From assembly GCA_948567375.1 (NCBI GenBank), contig OX419762.1, positions 12,654,001 through 12,718,000 on the forward strand: a stretch of 64,000 nt of DNA. Reading direction: 5' to 3'. This DNA comes from Lunularia cruciata. Lineage: Eukaryota; Streptophyta; Marchantiopsida; Lunulariales; Lunulariaceae. Under the pieces are notes generated by a model that searched no databases, was not told the origin of the DNA, and was given only the letters and a program-made list of their open reading frames with translations. Numbering within the stretch: the first letter of the stretch is position 1; every line of letters begins with the position of its first letter. This document shows positions 42,836-54,714 of this stretch, piece after piece. Both the position numbers and the translations under genes were made by a program.

Positions 42836-43073
42836 ATCCTTTTCACTATAAGCCAAGAGTGAGAAAGACCAGCACTTTCAACCTTCCTTCTTGTTATTCT
42901 ACGCGATAGCCCTTTTCAATTTAAGTCAAAGAGTGACAAAGATCGCCACTGTATTCCGTACTATAATCCGTGCTATTGTACATAATTACTCGTGAGGTAT
43001 GTGATCCTATCCCAATCAACAGCAATTCTTCCTGTGCCCCAAGTCCCTGTAACCAAACCATGCAAATTATCAC
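42836..43073. repeat. Segmental direct repeat, second copy
   Basis: Matches 42445-42674 at most positions over about 230 bp. Between the copies lies the inverted LINE tail. Confidence 0.75.
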
Positions 43074-43121
43074 ATCAGGAAATTCCCTCTCGGGCAGATG
43101 CCTTAAAATCATCAAGGTAAT

Positions 43122-43193
43122 GGGGCATTGCGAGAATCGAACTCGCGGCCTCTTGCACCCAAAGCAAGAATCATACCACTAGACCAAATGCCC
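43122..43193 (-). tRNA. tRNA-Pro, anticodon UGG
   Basis: The minus strand folds as a full 72-nt cloverleaf: acceptor GGGCATT pairs with AATGCCC, the D arm contains GGTCTAGTGGTATGA, the anticodon stem CTTGC/GCAAG holds loop TTTGGGT with anticodon TGG, and the T arm GCGAG-TTCGATT-CTCGC is perfectly paired; discriminator base C, CCA not encoded. Box A and box B promoter sequences are thus intact. It has the nuclear rather than plastid or mitochondrial tRNA-Pro sequence. It is a single gene, just beyond a duplicated segment, and no intron is present. Confidence 0.93.
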
Positions 43194-43785
43194 ATGCGGA
43201 ATACATGTCCCAATGTTTAATTCCGAATTATAAAGAACTTGGCGTAAATTTCTAATTTGTGTAAGAGCTCATTGACATATTGAGCACTTTATTCAGTAGT
43301 TTACTTCTCCTAGAGGTACAGACATCCTATGTTCACCTTCACCTTCCACGCTGACAGTCTTCAAGACGTATGGCCCTACCGGTGCTTAGAGACAAACAAT
43401 TCCACTCACGTGTACGTAGATCATAGTAAAGCTCAGCTGATGCTTGATTTTATCCACATGCGAATTTGTTGTCATGATTCAATTCCTCCACGAGTTTCCG
43501 GCACCTCAGAAAGTTGTGTTCTACAGCAATGAGGAACTAGAGTATTGTTATATGTCGTCTTGGAATGAGGCAGATATTCCAAATTCTGGTCTTGTCTCCT
43601 TGAAAACATTGGTTGGATAGTTATTGTTCCAGTGCTCTCGCACGAAGAAAGACTTGAGCCTGAGAAATCATGGAACATTTGTACCTTTGTCTATTGTGGC
43701 AAAACCTACAAGGAGTGGTGTGATATCTGGGGAGTGCATGCTAGAACTCCAACACAAATACTGATAAGTAGTTTAGGATCGGCTT
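43194..43785. other. Intergenic spacer between tRNA-Pro and PLA1
   Basis: No gene or repeat was recognised. It holds the presumed 3' untranslated region of the PLA1 gene, which reads toward the tRNA. Confidence 0.4.
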
Positions 43786-45657
43786 CTACTGAAGCTGAGA
43801 CTGACTAGTCAAGTCAACTAAATCGTCCAAGTGGTACTCAGGATAATCTTGAGGGTCTCGACTGCGAACTACCCAACGGCCATGCTCACGAATAAGACCC
43901 TTGTTTGCCTGTTGCCACCACGCTGGTGGAATGTAATGGTTGGCAGTGAGAAGATTAGTCCCTTTGTTCACCAGAGCAATGTCCCTTGGGAGGGCTGGTG
44001 AGAAAGGCAATCCAGACCCGTGGAATCCATTAAGCAAATGGAGGTATGCTTCCAAATTGTGGGCATTCCAGGGGTCTTTTGTTCTCCTAAGAAATGGGGA
44101 GTCCAGATTGTTGAGTTTGAATTCTATCCCGATGTGACTGTACGTCCAAGGAAGAGTTTCCAACCAGTTCCAAACGGGCTTGAGATTTTTCTCAAGAAAC
44201 TGCCACTTCTCATTGATTAGTACTCCTGGAAGTTTGGTGACCCTGTCGTTCTCGTTGACGACTCTGAGCACTCGAATTCCAAGCTCCTCCACTCGGTAGC
44301 GGAATGCATCGTTTCCAACCCTGGGTCCTCCATATGAGAAAACTGTGATTGGAATATCACCAAGATCCTCTTCTGGTTCAGATTCATCGTCTTCACTGTC
44401 ACTGCTTCCTTCCCCATGGTGATCATCCCAATGTTCTGGGACCCTGTGTTTGTGGCAGTGAACCTTTGTGCGATGATTGATTCTGGACTCCGCCATATCA
44501 TATGCGCATATCTTAGCCAATGCACTTCCTAGACTATGGCCGGTAACGGTGATACTAAGATTTTCCTCCTCTCCGTACTTCTGCACCAACCTCTTCACGG
44601 CCTCCAAGACTTGTTGTCGGGCACTCTTTGTGGTGTAGGGTGATCTTTCGTTCTTGGTTTTGTAAACAGCAAGAAATCCAGCCTCCAACTTGAGATCGTT
44701 GAGTGGCCCTTGCCCTGAGTTCCTCTGATCAAGCCCACTAGGAGCCAAATAATCCCTCAAATTCTCCAGCCATTCCAGCTTGGTCACCGTTCCTCGCCAA
44801 ACAACCACTATGTCCCGGCGTCCAAGTCGTGCAATTTCTTCTGGATCTGTCACAACTGCTACGAAACCCATCCAATTGGACTCCTTATCCCACACTTTCT
44901 CGTTGTCTTTGGAGCGACCAGCTAATTCATGCTTTTGGTTTACGAAGAAATTGGCAAGGGGGTTGTCACCACATGTTCCGTACAAGTAATCAGTGACTTC
45001 GTATCCTCGATTATCCAGTCCTACTTGCGAAAGGAGACGCGTCTTGCTGTATCTGCAGCTGCCACAAAATTTTGAGTGACTGTCATAGTCAAATGCATCA
45101 TACGTAGCTTGAGCAAATTCTCCGTACCGCAGCATCTCACCCCGAAGGACAGGATCGATGGGGTCCAACAACCCGCTCCAATGTTGTGACCCTTGAATTT
45201 CTTCCCACCTCTCGCTTACATTCAAATGAGCATAAGGGTGCTTCAAAGCGGAATCAACGTTACTCTCCACAGAACGCCGACCCTCATAGAATGATTCTAT
45301 TTCTTGTTGAGAAATAATCTCCTCGTCATCTGTTTCAATCTCCTCTTGAATTGCAACCTCCAACTTCATCCGAGCTATCTCAGCTTCAATTGCACTAATT
45401 CGAGCAGCTATCCCCGTGTCCATACCGGCCACCGAGACAAGTGGACTAGGCATAGCTTCTCCGTGAGTTACAGTGCACACCTTACTTCGGACCTGTCGCA
45501 CAGGTCCGGCCCAGTTGTGCGGATAAATGGTTTGCTGTTGGCCCATGGCCTGGGCTTGAACCTTGAGAAGTTTTCTCTGCTTTGTGCACATAATTGAAGA
45601 TATCGCGTTGAAACCAGTTCCTGGAAGAGCTGTGAACTGACTCAGAGCAGCTGCCAT
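43786..45657 (-). CDS. Class I phospholipase A1, plastid-type (PLA1-I gamma-like)
   Basis: One uninterrupted 623-codon exon. The ATG at 45657 has an ideal context (AATCATGG) and an in-frame stop upstream. Residues 1-65 are poor in acids and rich in Ser, Thr, Lys and Arg, a likely plastid transit peptide. A short acidic coiled stretch (85-125) precedes the lipase domain: HPYAHLNVSERWEEIQGSQHW at 140-160, oxyanion VVVWRGTVT at 285-292, nucleophile elbow GHSLG at 373-377 (Ser375), Asp471 in NENDRVTKLPG, and His533 in NAHNLEAYLHLL. These are the DAD1-like acylhydrolases that release fatty acids such as linolenate from the sn-1 position of plastid lipids, feeding jasmonate synthesis or lipid turnover. 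Intronless structure is usual for the family. Odd: a 32-residue His then Asp/Glu/Ser-rich insertion at about 400-433. The isoform is inferred, not certain. Confidence 0.92.
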   Translation of the reverse strand: MAAALSQFTALPGTGFNAISSIMCTKQRKLLKVQAQAMGQQQTIYPHNWAGPVRQVRSKVCTVTHGEAMPSPLVSVAGMDTGIAARISAIEAEIARMKLEVAIQEEIETDDEEIISQQEIESFYEGRRSVESNVDSALKHPYAHLNVSERWEEIQGSQHWSGLLDPIDPVLRGEMLRYGEFAQATYDAFDYDSHSKFCGSCRYSKTRLLSQVGLDNRGYEVTDYLYGTCGDNPLANFFVNQKHELAGRSKDNEKVWDKESNWMGFVAVVTDPEEIARLGRRDIVVVWRGTVTKLEWLENLRDYLAPSGLDQRNSGQGPLNDLKLEAGFLAVYKTKNERSPYTTKSARQQVLEAVKRLVQKYGEEENLSITVTGHSLGSALAKICAYDMAESRINHRTKVHCHKHRVPEHWDDHHGEGSSDSEDDESEPEEDLGDIPITVFSYGGPRVGNDAFRYRVEELGIRVLRVVNENDRVTKLPGVLINEKWQFLEKNLKPVWNWLETLPWTYSHIGIEFKLNNLDSPFLRRTKDPWNAHNLEAYLHLLNGFHGSGLPFSPALPRDIALVNKGTNLLTANHYIPPAWWQQANKGLIREHGRWVVRSRDPQDYPEYHLDDLVDLTSQSQLQ

Positions 45658-46260
45658 GATTAAGCGTTCAAATCTGAACTGAACTACCTCTCACACTCAG
45701 TCACAGGCAGCTCACAGAGTAATAGTGAAGTAAACACTTTGCTAGTAATAGAAAAGATAATTCAGATATCAGTAATAATGAGTATTAACGAGTCGGGGAT
45801 GAAGCTTCAGTGATATGAAAGAGAAGTACAGCTAAACAAAGAAGAATTCCTGACAGTGATATATAATTGCTTGGAACGAGATGTATATAGACCTGATGTG
45901 CACTCTGGGAGTATATTTACCGCTATATATGTACGCTATATATGAAGATTACAGCTGTGCTATATCTGGCACAATTGCAAGTGGAGATTGATCGAGAAGA
46001 ACACAGAAAGAAGGAAGAGCAGTAGACCTTAAGAGATAAACTTGTAGCAGTTCTACTACAAGCTTCTGTGAGTCAAAGATGAGAAACATGGAAAGAACTA
46101 CACGAAGGAAAGAGAAGTTTGTGATAAGAGAACCAAGGAGGTTCACCTGCTCAATTGATCGCCTGAAGCTCACTGCTGGCTAGAGCACTGGCTCAACCGA
46201 TCAACTGAAAGCTTTGAGTTCGACTGAATTGCAAGTCCACGGTCTTGATCATTATATAGT
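45658..46260 (-). promoter_or_regulatory. PLA1 leader and putative promoter
   Basis: Upstream of the PLA1 start the minus strand has two TATA-like sites: ACTATATAAT at 46260-46251 and a run with CATATATAGCG at about 45945-45915. The first would give a leader of over 500 bases with a 74-codon upstream ORF (46173-45949); the second a shorter leader of about 230 bases. Which is used cannot be told from sequence. Confidence 0.35.
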
Positions 46261-46375
46261 GGTCGTGCATGTAAAGGTCAGTACGGTGGTGTACACATAG
46301 AACGAAAGTTAACATAGAAAACCTTTTCAAACTTCTTTTCAATTAAAAACGATAAAAGCTTCATGAGGAAAAGAG

Positions 46376-46456
46376 CGACACGTAAAACATAGCAAGAAAG
46401 ATGAGAAGACCCACCAAACCGTATAAGAATAAAAACCTAGTAGGTAAAATGATGTT
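46376..46456 (-). mobile_element. 5'-truncated LINE tail, inverted
   Basis: Plus view AGCAAGAAAGATGAGAAGACC then ACCAAACCGTATAAG and GGTAAAATGATG, the complement of the LINE tail. It lies about 100 bp beyond the PLA1 promoter region. Confidence 0.6.
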
Positions 46457-47871
46457 AGAAAAATGAAATATTCCAAGGTGTTGATGGAGTTCCAGTAGCC
46501 AGTAGAATCTACGTATGTACACGACATCCTGCAGATTCACGTCTCTTACGGCATCTTGAAGAAAAATATGATCAGGACCTTCATGTTAGCTATTCGCCTA
46601 AAGACAAATATCAGTCTCCTAGTATAAGAAAATGTTAATCTCAAAGAAGTGTAAAAAGAAATGAAGCCAACCCGCGAGGAAAATCAGTAGAAGTACCGGG
46701 CTCTCTTCAGTTTACAATGAAATAGTGAAATCATTCCAATGAATGTATTGATTATATGATTCTTCTAGTCTATTCTAGTTTGATCATTCTATAACCAACA
46801 CATGTTCGAGGTAATATACTCAAAAGACTTGAAATCCATCGACAACATTCCAGAGGTGCGTCAATAGTTCACGAGTTCCTATAAGCACTAACGAATTTTG
46901 AATTCATTCAAATTGGCAACCGCTAGCAGTTTTGTGCAGCTAGCATTTCGTGATCAAATATGTCCATAGAATGTCAGCGTTCAAGACATATCACAGATTA
47001 ATAATCACTATGACGATGTATCTTTATCCGGGCAGCTTAAGCTTCTGTATGTTTTTCAGTCCGTATACACCCCTAAGGCAACGTTCTATGACAGAAAGAA
47101 TTGCTTTTCTGTATATTTTTCTGCATTTGCGGCCCACGTAGGGTCGTTATGTCACCTTTAGTAAGCGGTTGTCCGATAGCCCCCTGTGTACTCTACATAT
47201 CTTACGTTAAGAAAGCGTTTCCAAGATCCTTGCTCTGTTTTATTGGTGAAGGTGCCTCGTTGTCGGACATGTGCAACTGCAACTTCATATCCAGCAAGGA
47301 GCAAAAAGGTTGGAGCATCGTTAATCTAGCAAAAGAGAGAATTCTTATCCAGCTACTGATCATGAGGACCTTCGAATTCTCATATTCAATCTCAACCCTT
47401 CACATTCTCAAATTCCAATTCATGGGCAGCCTGGCTCGATAGTGTACAAAAGGGGTTCCAATTGGGTACCTTCGGAGTTTCGTAAATCGTTTTACGTGTG
47501 CTTTCGTAAAAAGAGTACGGAGAGTGTATAATAACGTGATGTGTAATATATACGATACTCAGTTCCTTCCCATACCTCTGAACTGTGAAGTTTCTGTATA
47601 GCTCATGAGACAGTATAATCTCCTATGATTTCTCAGAAGTTTCCAGGCTAATTACCCAATGTATTTCTACGAATTATTTCGTAGTTATACGATATAGACA
47701 CACCCCGACGGATTAAATTTTACGGTATTTACATCACCCTCGTTGTATTCCTGTAAATATCATTGTAGACCCGCCCACGGATTAGGCCGAAAGAAAATGA
47801 ATTCTCAAGTTGTTGTTTAATAGACTTTCTCTCGATGACATTCTCTTGTAAATGTATGACACATATTCATC

Positions 47872-47910
47872 ACAGCTAAGTCTATCATTGAATATGATAG
47901 ACTTAGCTGT
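47872..47910. repeat. 17-bp perfect inverted repeat, 5-base loop
   Basis: ACAGCTAAGTCTATCAT, spacer TGAAT, then its exact complement. It is not followed by a T-run and is not next to any gene. Confidence 0.85.
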
Positions 47911-49112
47911 TTGGTAGATTCGGCGACCTTCGCATTGCGCGACTTGTAAGTTGATCCTACTTCCAATCTGACAATTTCTGATGACGAGAGCTCGAGTGAC
48001 CAAAATATGATGTGTCAAAGTATGCATCTGCTGATCCTCATATAGAGATTTTTGGCACGATGCGGGAATTAATCTTAGGTCCCAAGATGTTTGAGCATGA
48101 CAGGTTGAGTTGAATTATCAAAACGTGATACATATGGTTATTCTGATCCGTACTGAAGAAAATACGAATATAAGTCTCTTGAGAAATGAGGGTACCGAAT
48201 TAAATCGTGATCAATGGAATCAATACGTTCAATTTACAATCTACGATCTACAATCTTAATCCAACATCCAAAACCACTGGCGTTCAATAAGTTTCAGCAT
48301 TCCATCTAGATAAATTGCATGTTCTTTGCGGCGAGTATAAAAAGCACGATTGAGCTTGTTGAGAATGAGTTATGCTAACTTTTTTTATTACAAGAAAAAA
48401 GATTTATTCAAATCATAATTCTTTAACTTTTTTAACAGATGGAGTGCATACAAGCATACAAATAAGCTTATTGAGTATGAGTTTGCACTTTTTTATATTA
48501 TCATGGAAGAATATTCATATTTATTTTCATATCATAAGTTAATGCCTCTGGATTAATCATTGGTTTTGTCTTTTAAATAAAGGATTGACTTTTCATTAAT
48601 TATAAAAAGGAGTTCCCTAAAGTAATTCCATTCTTTAATACAGCTCCTAATTAGACTCTATGATGAAGTCTTCAAGTTGATGGATTGCATGGAACCATAC
48701 TATGTACTTTTACTTACTTTTATTGTGGGAAAGTTCTCATGAGAACATTGCCCATATCTTCTTTATTATATATTCATAACGTCTTATTAAAATGATATTC
48801 TAAATTATTACTTCGTAATCTCTCTTCCCGAAGGATAGAATTGAATTTTCTCTCTATGATTTGTATTGGAATGATAATGTAAGCGGATTTTTAAATCAAA
48901 GTTAGTTGGACATGAAATTGCTTGATTAGCTATATTTATTATAGAATTTTTGCAATTTAAAATACAGCCTAAATTCAGAAATTAAATGTGGAATGCTAAT
49001 GATTGATATCCCTTTTGTGGTTTGAGCAAGAGTTTTGAATTCAACTTAACATTTAGTCAGCACAATGCGTTATTAATATTACTCATCCAACTAATGATTA
49101 CTCTTTATAAAT

Positions 49113-49141
49113 GAAAAAAAAAAAAATATATATATATATAT
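49113..49141. repeat. A-run and AT microsatellite
   Basis: A run of A bases followed by about eight AT units. Confidence 0.9.
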
Positions 49142-50695
49142 AGTGACATACATAAGGTTTGCCGTAAATTCCTTTTAACTTAGTATCATACTATCTCACA
49201 AAGAATTTTCCACTTTGCAGTTGAAAATAAGTGCCAAAACTAGTTTTTACTTTAGTATTTTAAAAACTCTATTCAAAGCTAGGTGTTTCTTTGCCTCTCT
49301 TAAGATAAAAATTATGTTTGAATTGACATAAAATAATGTATTATATAAGCAAGATCAAGCCTTATATATAGAAATTCCAACCAAATAAATAAATATATGT
49401 TTCGGACACCATAGAAACTTTTCATCTTTTATGACATCAATAGACAGACATATAGCATAAATAGTACTTTTTTCAAATTGCAATGGAATCATCCATTTGA
49501 AGGATTTTTTACCTCTAATTCAATTTCACAACATTTTAATTCAGTATAGTTTAGTTGATATAAGGACAAAGTCCTTGTCCATGATATAAACAGTGGATGT
49601 ACCCTTTCAATTTTAAATTATTCGGTAATTCTTGATTGAATGTAACATTATCGTGATAAAGAGAAAATATATGTATAGCGGTCCTGGTGGCCAAATTAGA
49701 GTTTTTAATAATCTTAACTCTCCTCTATCACTCAGCTCAAAGTATGAATTTATTTCTCTTATAAAACTGAAATAACTCCACTTTTTATATCAGATTTGAA
49801 TATATTCCATGCATTGATATGAACTATATATTCTACAGAGTTCTCCTAAAACAGACTCGAAGATGAAAAGTGCTATTAATCCAGCCTGACAGAAATTAAA
49901 TAACTGTCTAATTTCTCATTACCATGCTCTAAATTTTAGTTTGATCCATAAATAAATGTCTGAAGAAAATTTATTTTTCCTCATCCTCTTTCTTAATGAA
50001 TCCGGATGCTTGTGGCTACCTCATATATATTACTCTCTTAAGATTTTGCCTTAACAAAAGAAATCTTCATGTACATTTTATTTATACCAAATCTTGTGTA
50101 TTTCAATTAATGACAAAATTCATGTTATGCATAATCACATGTTTATTGAATATCAATATTAATAATAGATATCGGACCATTGAAAATTTGACCTTTTGAG
50201 AAGATTTGACTAAGGACAACATGTATGAAAATCAGTCCTTGCGTAGAGTTTCCTTGAAGCTTTATTTATAAACCAAGCTTGAAATTTGAAATCTCAACCT
50301 TTCTCACTGAGTATTTTTTGATTTTGATTCCCGATTCAAAGTCAAAAAATATTATAAAAATACCCAAGAGCCTTTCTCCTTATTGATACATCTGTCAGTA
50401 TCTAAGTTTCTTTCCAGTAAAGTAATAAAATCATAATATATTACTGCCATCGAATCTTTAACATGCTTGTTCTCAATTCTCCGCTCATGATTAAAACTTA
50501 GAACTTTAATCCTTTTGTAAAATGATTATTTTTCTAGCATGATTTTTTATGCTTTTGCAATTTACCATAGACATAGTAAGTGTCCTTGGCTTCTTTTGAT
50601 GGTTCTCTTATGTCCTTTGTGATATTCTCGTTCCTTAAAAACAAGTTAACTTTCTAAGTCTTTATTATATTACTCCAAATTCTTCGCTAAAATAT

Positions 50696-50752
50696 TGTAG
50701 GTTCTATTAATTCCTTGATGCATATGCATCAATGAAATTAATAGAACCTACA
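50696..50752. repeat. 57-bp near-perfect palindrome
   Basis: Arms TGTAGGTTCTATTAATT and AATTAATAGAACCTACA enclose the palindromic core TTGATGCATATGCATCAA, with two or three unpaired bases on each side. The RNA would form one long hairpin with almost no loop. Confidence 0.85.
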
Positions 50753-52927
50753 GCAAATTAAAGGAAATTCAATAGAGTATCCTTAAATATTCAAAAATGG
50801 GCAATAATTTACAATTATTGGCAGGAGAAAAAGGACACTCTAAAATTTTTCCTCAAAAGCATACCATTTTTCCTGAAAATCGTTGAGATATGTATATGAC
50901 TACATTTCTCATCAAGATCTTTCACTAACATCTGAACTTCAAATTTTTGTTACACTTTTCTCATACTTGTTTCCAAATAAATATGGAAACTTTCCTTGGC
51001 TCATTATGTAAGATGATGAAATATTAAGATATTTTGGTCTCATCAGTCCGTAAATATAGTTGTATACAAGTTCAAGAAAATTCTATAAGACTTGTTGATT
51101 GAGCTTATGACCAAATTTTTCTTTGGTAAGTTTCCTTATACTTAAAGGGTATTATCATCATACTAAATAATCATTTTACCATCCATCAATTCCAACACAT
51201 ACCATGTTTTGTTCTTAAAAGAGAGAGAATATATATAAGGTCTAGTTAATTGAAATGAGTCTCTAATACTAAATAAATACTAATTTCAATCAAAATTTAC
51301 CTAGAAATAAAATAATAATTTGAAATGATATATTATCCTCCTCTCTTTTTCCACAACAATTATTGAACCATGAGATCCAGTCCTAAAACATTATCTAATC
51401 ATAGAACAAAATACTCTTTTGAAGTGATTGAGTTCTGATTCTTCAATCATAGGTTTACTTATAAATCACCAATTACAATTTTCTTGCATCTAGGTAAATG
51501 AAGCAAAATATTGCTCTTCTCAATATATAATTTGATCAATATTCATTTTGCTAATGAGTTCTTCAGTGGTCCTTCATTTTCCATTATGGATATCAAATAA
51601 AAAAATTATTGATGATGAGAAGAATATACACAAGCTTGACAATTTGTTAGCTCATCAATTTGAACTCTATAAATGATGATGAGGTTCCTTAAAATATTTT
51701 TGAATATTTGTTAATAATTAAATATAAATTCTCCTTTCTTGAATTTATTATTATAATATAGATACTTCAATCTCATTTCTTTAAAGTGTTATCGTTCAAA
51801 ATTCATTTTATCTTATCCAATAAATATTCTGATGTCTTTTACAAGATTCACCAACTTTTACAAGTTGAATATAAATTTAAATATTCCAATTGAAGATTAA
51901 TTTTGACCCATAGATAATTTCAAGTTTTTCAAACTTGGCTATATAATCCATTTTGCCTTCCCCTATAATTATATAAACGAGAGATCTAAAGTTTTTTTCC
52001 TTTGAAAAGATAAGTATTCATTGTAATTTTATATATTTAGCATCTAGGTTTTAAATGGTTGAATGTTAAAGCCCTAATTAAAACATTTGAAATTATGAAA
52101 TTTGTCTCTTTAATCGTTGTGAGCAGATTAATTAGTGGTCATGGACATGGACATGAATGGGGACAAGGACAAGAGTTCACTAAAAAAATTTCGATCTTCA
52201 ACAGAGTCTTCCGAAGAGGCATCTCAACTGTATTCTGGTAATTCTGTTGGTACTTCACAGCTGGTCGAATTCGAAGTCATGACATGCATCTCGACGCACT
52301 CGATTTGAACGGGCGCAAATGTTGATAGTATTCTGAAATAAAACCGCATTCTGACCTTCAGAAGTGCTGTGATGATCTCCCTTTCATCTTAAGAATCCTA
52401 AATGACACTCTCAGAGATTATTCCAACTGCATTTGGCTGTTCACTATGTTGGTACCTTCAGAGACATGTATTCTATCATCAAGCGTGGGCGATGATCAGG
52501 AAGGGTAGTTCCACTTCATATAAATCTATTCTTCACTAGATATCCGCCTCAATAATACCCATGTAGGAGAAATTGTCACCGATCAAGGCTGTTGCCAGCC
52601 CAAGACCATTAGCACTTAAAATATCGGTAATTCATCCACGCGCATATCATCGTTTGGCTCTCTTCTATCCCCAGCATGCTAGATGAAATCAAGGGATCGT
52701 CTGACTTGGATCCGGCATCTAGGAGAGCAACAATAGACACGTGATATGACTCACCCTAAACTTGTAAATGTCATGATAGTTGCATGCAATGGAGAAAATT
52801 CTGGTACGTTACCACAAGTCCAACACCGTACCGAGTTGGTACCGTTTCTAGCTTATTTTATGATATCCAAATGAATAGTTCAAGAATTGAAGTCAGACTG
52901 AAAGGCTATTTTCACTTTAATCAAAAT

Positions 52928-53043
52928 CACTCGTATAGACTCTGTTGGTGCTTAAGTCCATCTTACATCTTTTTTTATTTTTGTCTCTCCCTTGTTCGGC
53001 TTGATGGGGTCTTCCCATTCTTAGTGTTTTCTACGCGGTCGCC
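52928..53043 (+). mobile_element. 5'-truncated LINE tail
   Basis: TCACTCGTATAGACTCTGTTGG through GATGGGGTCTTCCCATT to CTACGCGGTCGCC; the same 3' end as the other copies, followed by unrelated sequence. Confidence 0.75.
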
Positions 53044-53577
53044 CTGTACTTGACTCACAATTTGCCATCGTAGAACTTGTGACGGGCTAAAGTTAAGTGT
53101 GCTATTGCCTCTGTTGTACTTTGTGGGTGCGGGCTCGATAGGCCTGTTATTAATGTTCAAAAGTTTCTATCGTGGATTTGAACGTGCCTGGACATGACGT
53201 AATGGCACTTACGCGTTCTCGAATGCAGTGTTTGACACCAGACAGGTTAGTACGGAGAAGGCAAGCTTAATCTACATGAAGCTGAACGGTTTGCATACGA
53301 ATCTAAGTGGAGCTGTATGTACTTTGCTGATGCAGTAGAAATATGAGACGGGGCTGCTTATGATCATGAGCATCATCATTGTCTTCGTGTCACGAATCAT
53401 AACAGTAGTTTGATTCGAGTTCAAACATGGTAAAAGAGTAATTTTACAATATGATTATGTTTGGGTCGGTATTTCGCCACATGATTCTATTATGGATATT
53501 TCATCATATTATTTTGTTTCTATATGATGTTTCTATATGGTTTTATTTATGGATGTTTAGCACCATTTTAATTTTCT

Positions 53578-53612
53578 CATTCTCTTGTACGGCTTGATGG
53601 GGATTTCCTATA
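53578..53612 (+). mobile_element. Short LINE tail fragment
   Basis: TTCTCTTGTACGGCTTGATGG then GATTTCC, matching the middle of the tail only. Confidence 0.5.
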
Positions 53613-53649
53613 GCATGTACGTCCTCTTTCTTTATGGATGTTTCATCAT

Positions 53650-53700
53650 GTATTTCTATACGGGGTCTTCCCATCCTTCACTTTTTCTACGCGGTCGCCC
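53650..53700 (+). mobile_element. Short LINE tail fragment with intact 3' end
   Basis: ATACGGGGTCTTCCCATCC through CTACGCGGTCGCC. It repeats the same end about 655 bp after the copy at 53043. Confidence 0.6.
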
Positions 53701-54474
53701 TTGTGCTTTTATATGACAGCCGTCATAATGAACGACGGTATGTTCGGAAGAATCGTCCGTGAACGAAAATTTCTCGATTGTTTCAAAACAGGATGACATA
53801 CGCGTATGAGATTGCAAAATTTTCTTATAACTTTTGTACACCTCCACTAGTCTGGGGATAAACCCTCTGATGATATTGCTCTTCATCATTTTCCGCCTCA
53901 TATAGGAAATGCCTGTTATCCAAAGTTAGAGGATTTTGAAATTCAAACCATCATCTTATTAGCTTGAGATCGTCATGCTATAGCTACTGGCTTCAAATCT
54001 ACAATGAAACGACGTGTTATTCATCCTCAGTTTTGGAGGTGACGTCCTGAAATACATGTTGAACGCTTCAGATCAAAGAAAAAAATCCTCCCATATACTG
54101 CACAGATATGGCCGTATGCCCCTTAGTATTCTTATGAACTTTTGTTTGGCCATGGTGCGTTTAAATAGTGATAAACACTAAGGTTATGGGATCGGTTAGA
54201 GTATAACTGCGTATCATTTCATTAATAGAATTTGGTCACTTTGCGGGAATGCTACAAAGTAATCCGTGTAAACGTTATATGCAAAGTAGCACGGGCGATT
54301 CTCGTTTGTGTGCACTCTCATTCACGGATAACACGCGCAGAGTCTCGGTTTCCAAGAAAATTGTTAATTTGTTTGAAACAAGGTCATATGGTGGTGAAAC
54401 ATCGACCTAAACAAGGTTACGTTGTGAGATTGCTCTAAGTAAAAACATTTCGCTAAAAGAAAATGACTACAGCC
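53701..54474. other. Unassigned intergenic stretch
   Basis: No gene or repeat was recognised. Open frames at 53656-53901 (minus) and 54232-54438 (plus) show no family features. Confidence 0.4.
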
Positions 54475-54580
54475 ACGTCGTAGAATAACAAGAAAGATAG
54501 GAAGACCCCGTCAAGTTGAGCAGGAAAATTATATAAAGAGTAAAATGGGCCTAAACCCCAATAGTATCATATCCCCATAA
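54475..54580 (-). mobile_element. 5'-truncated LINE tail, inverted
   Basis: Plus view ACGTCGTAGAATAACAAG, AGGAAGACCCCGTCAAG, then TAAAATGGGCCTAAACCCC. Only 135 bp separate it from the longer plus-strand copy at 54715. Confidence 0.65.
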
Positions 54581-54714
54581 GGAAAACCGCTAGTAATGGT
54601 CTAAATGTCAAAAGATGCTTACGCTCAAAAACATCTTTTCAGATCTAGAACGATCTATGCAAGCAACCCTTGTCTCTAGTACTTTCACCGATATGACAAT
54701 CTTCCAATTCAGTA

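Larger units (their letters stand above)
46457..52927. other. AT-rich intergenic region
   Basis: 6.5 kb without a convincing gene; open frames are short and AT-driven. It contains the hairpin at 47872-47910, an A-run followed by an AT microsatellite at 49113-49141, a near-perfect palindrome at 50696-50752, and a short GGACATGGACATG repeat near 52141-52160. No plastid or mitochondrial sequence was recognised. Confidence 0.5.

Noticed and set aside
43122-43193. Possible organellar origin of tRNA-Pro
   Set aside because: The GGGCATT acceptor stem and D arm are of the nuclear type; no flanking plastid or mitochondrial sequence.
43940-45597. Plus-strand open frames opposite PLA1
   Set aside because: They are shadows of the long minus-strand PLA1 frame and show no family features.
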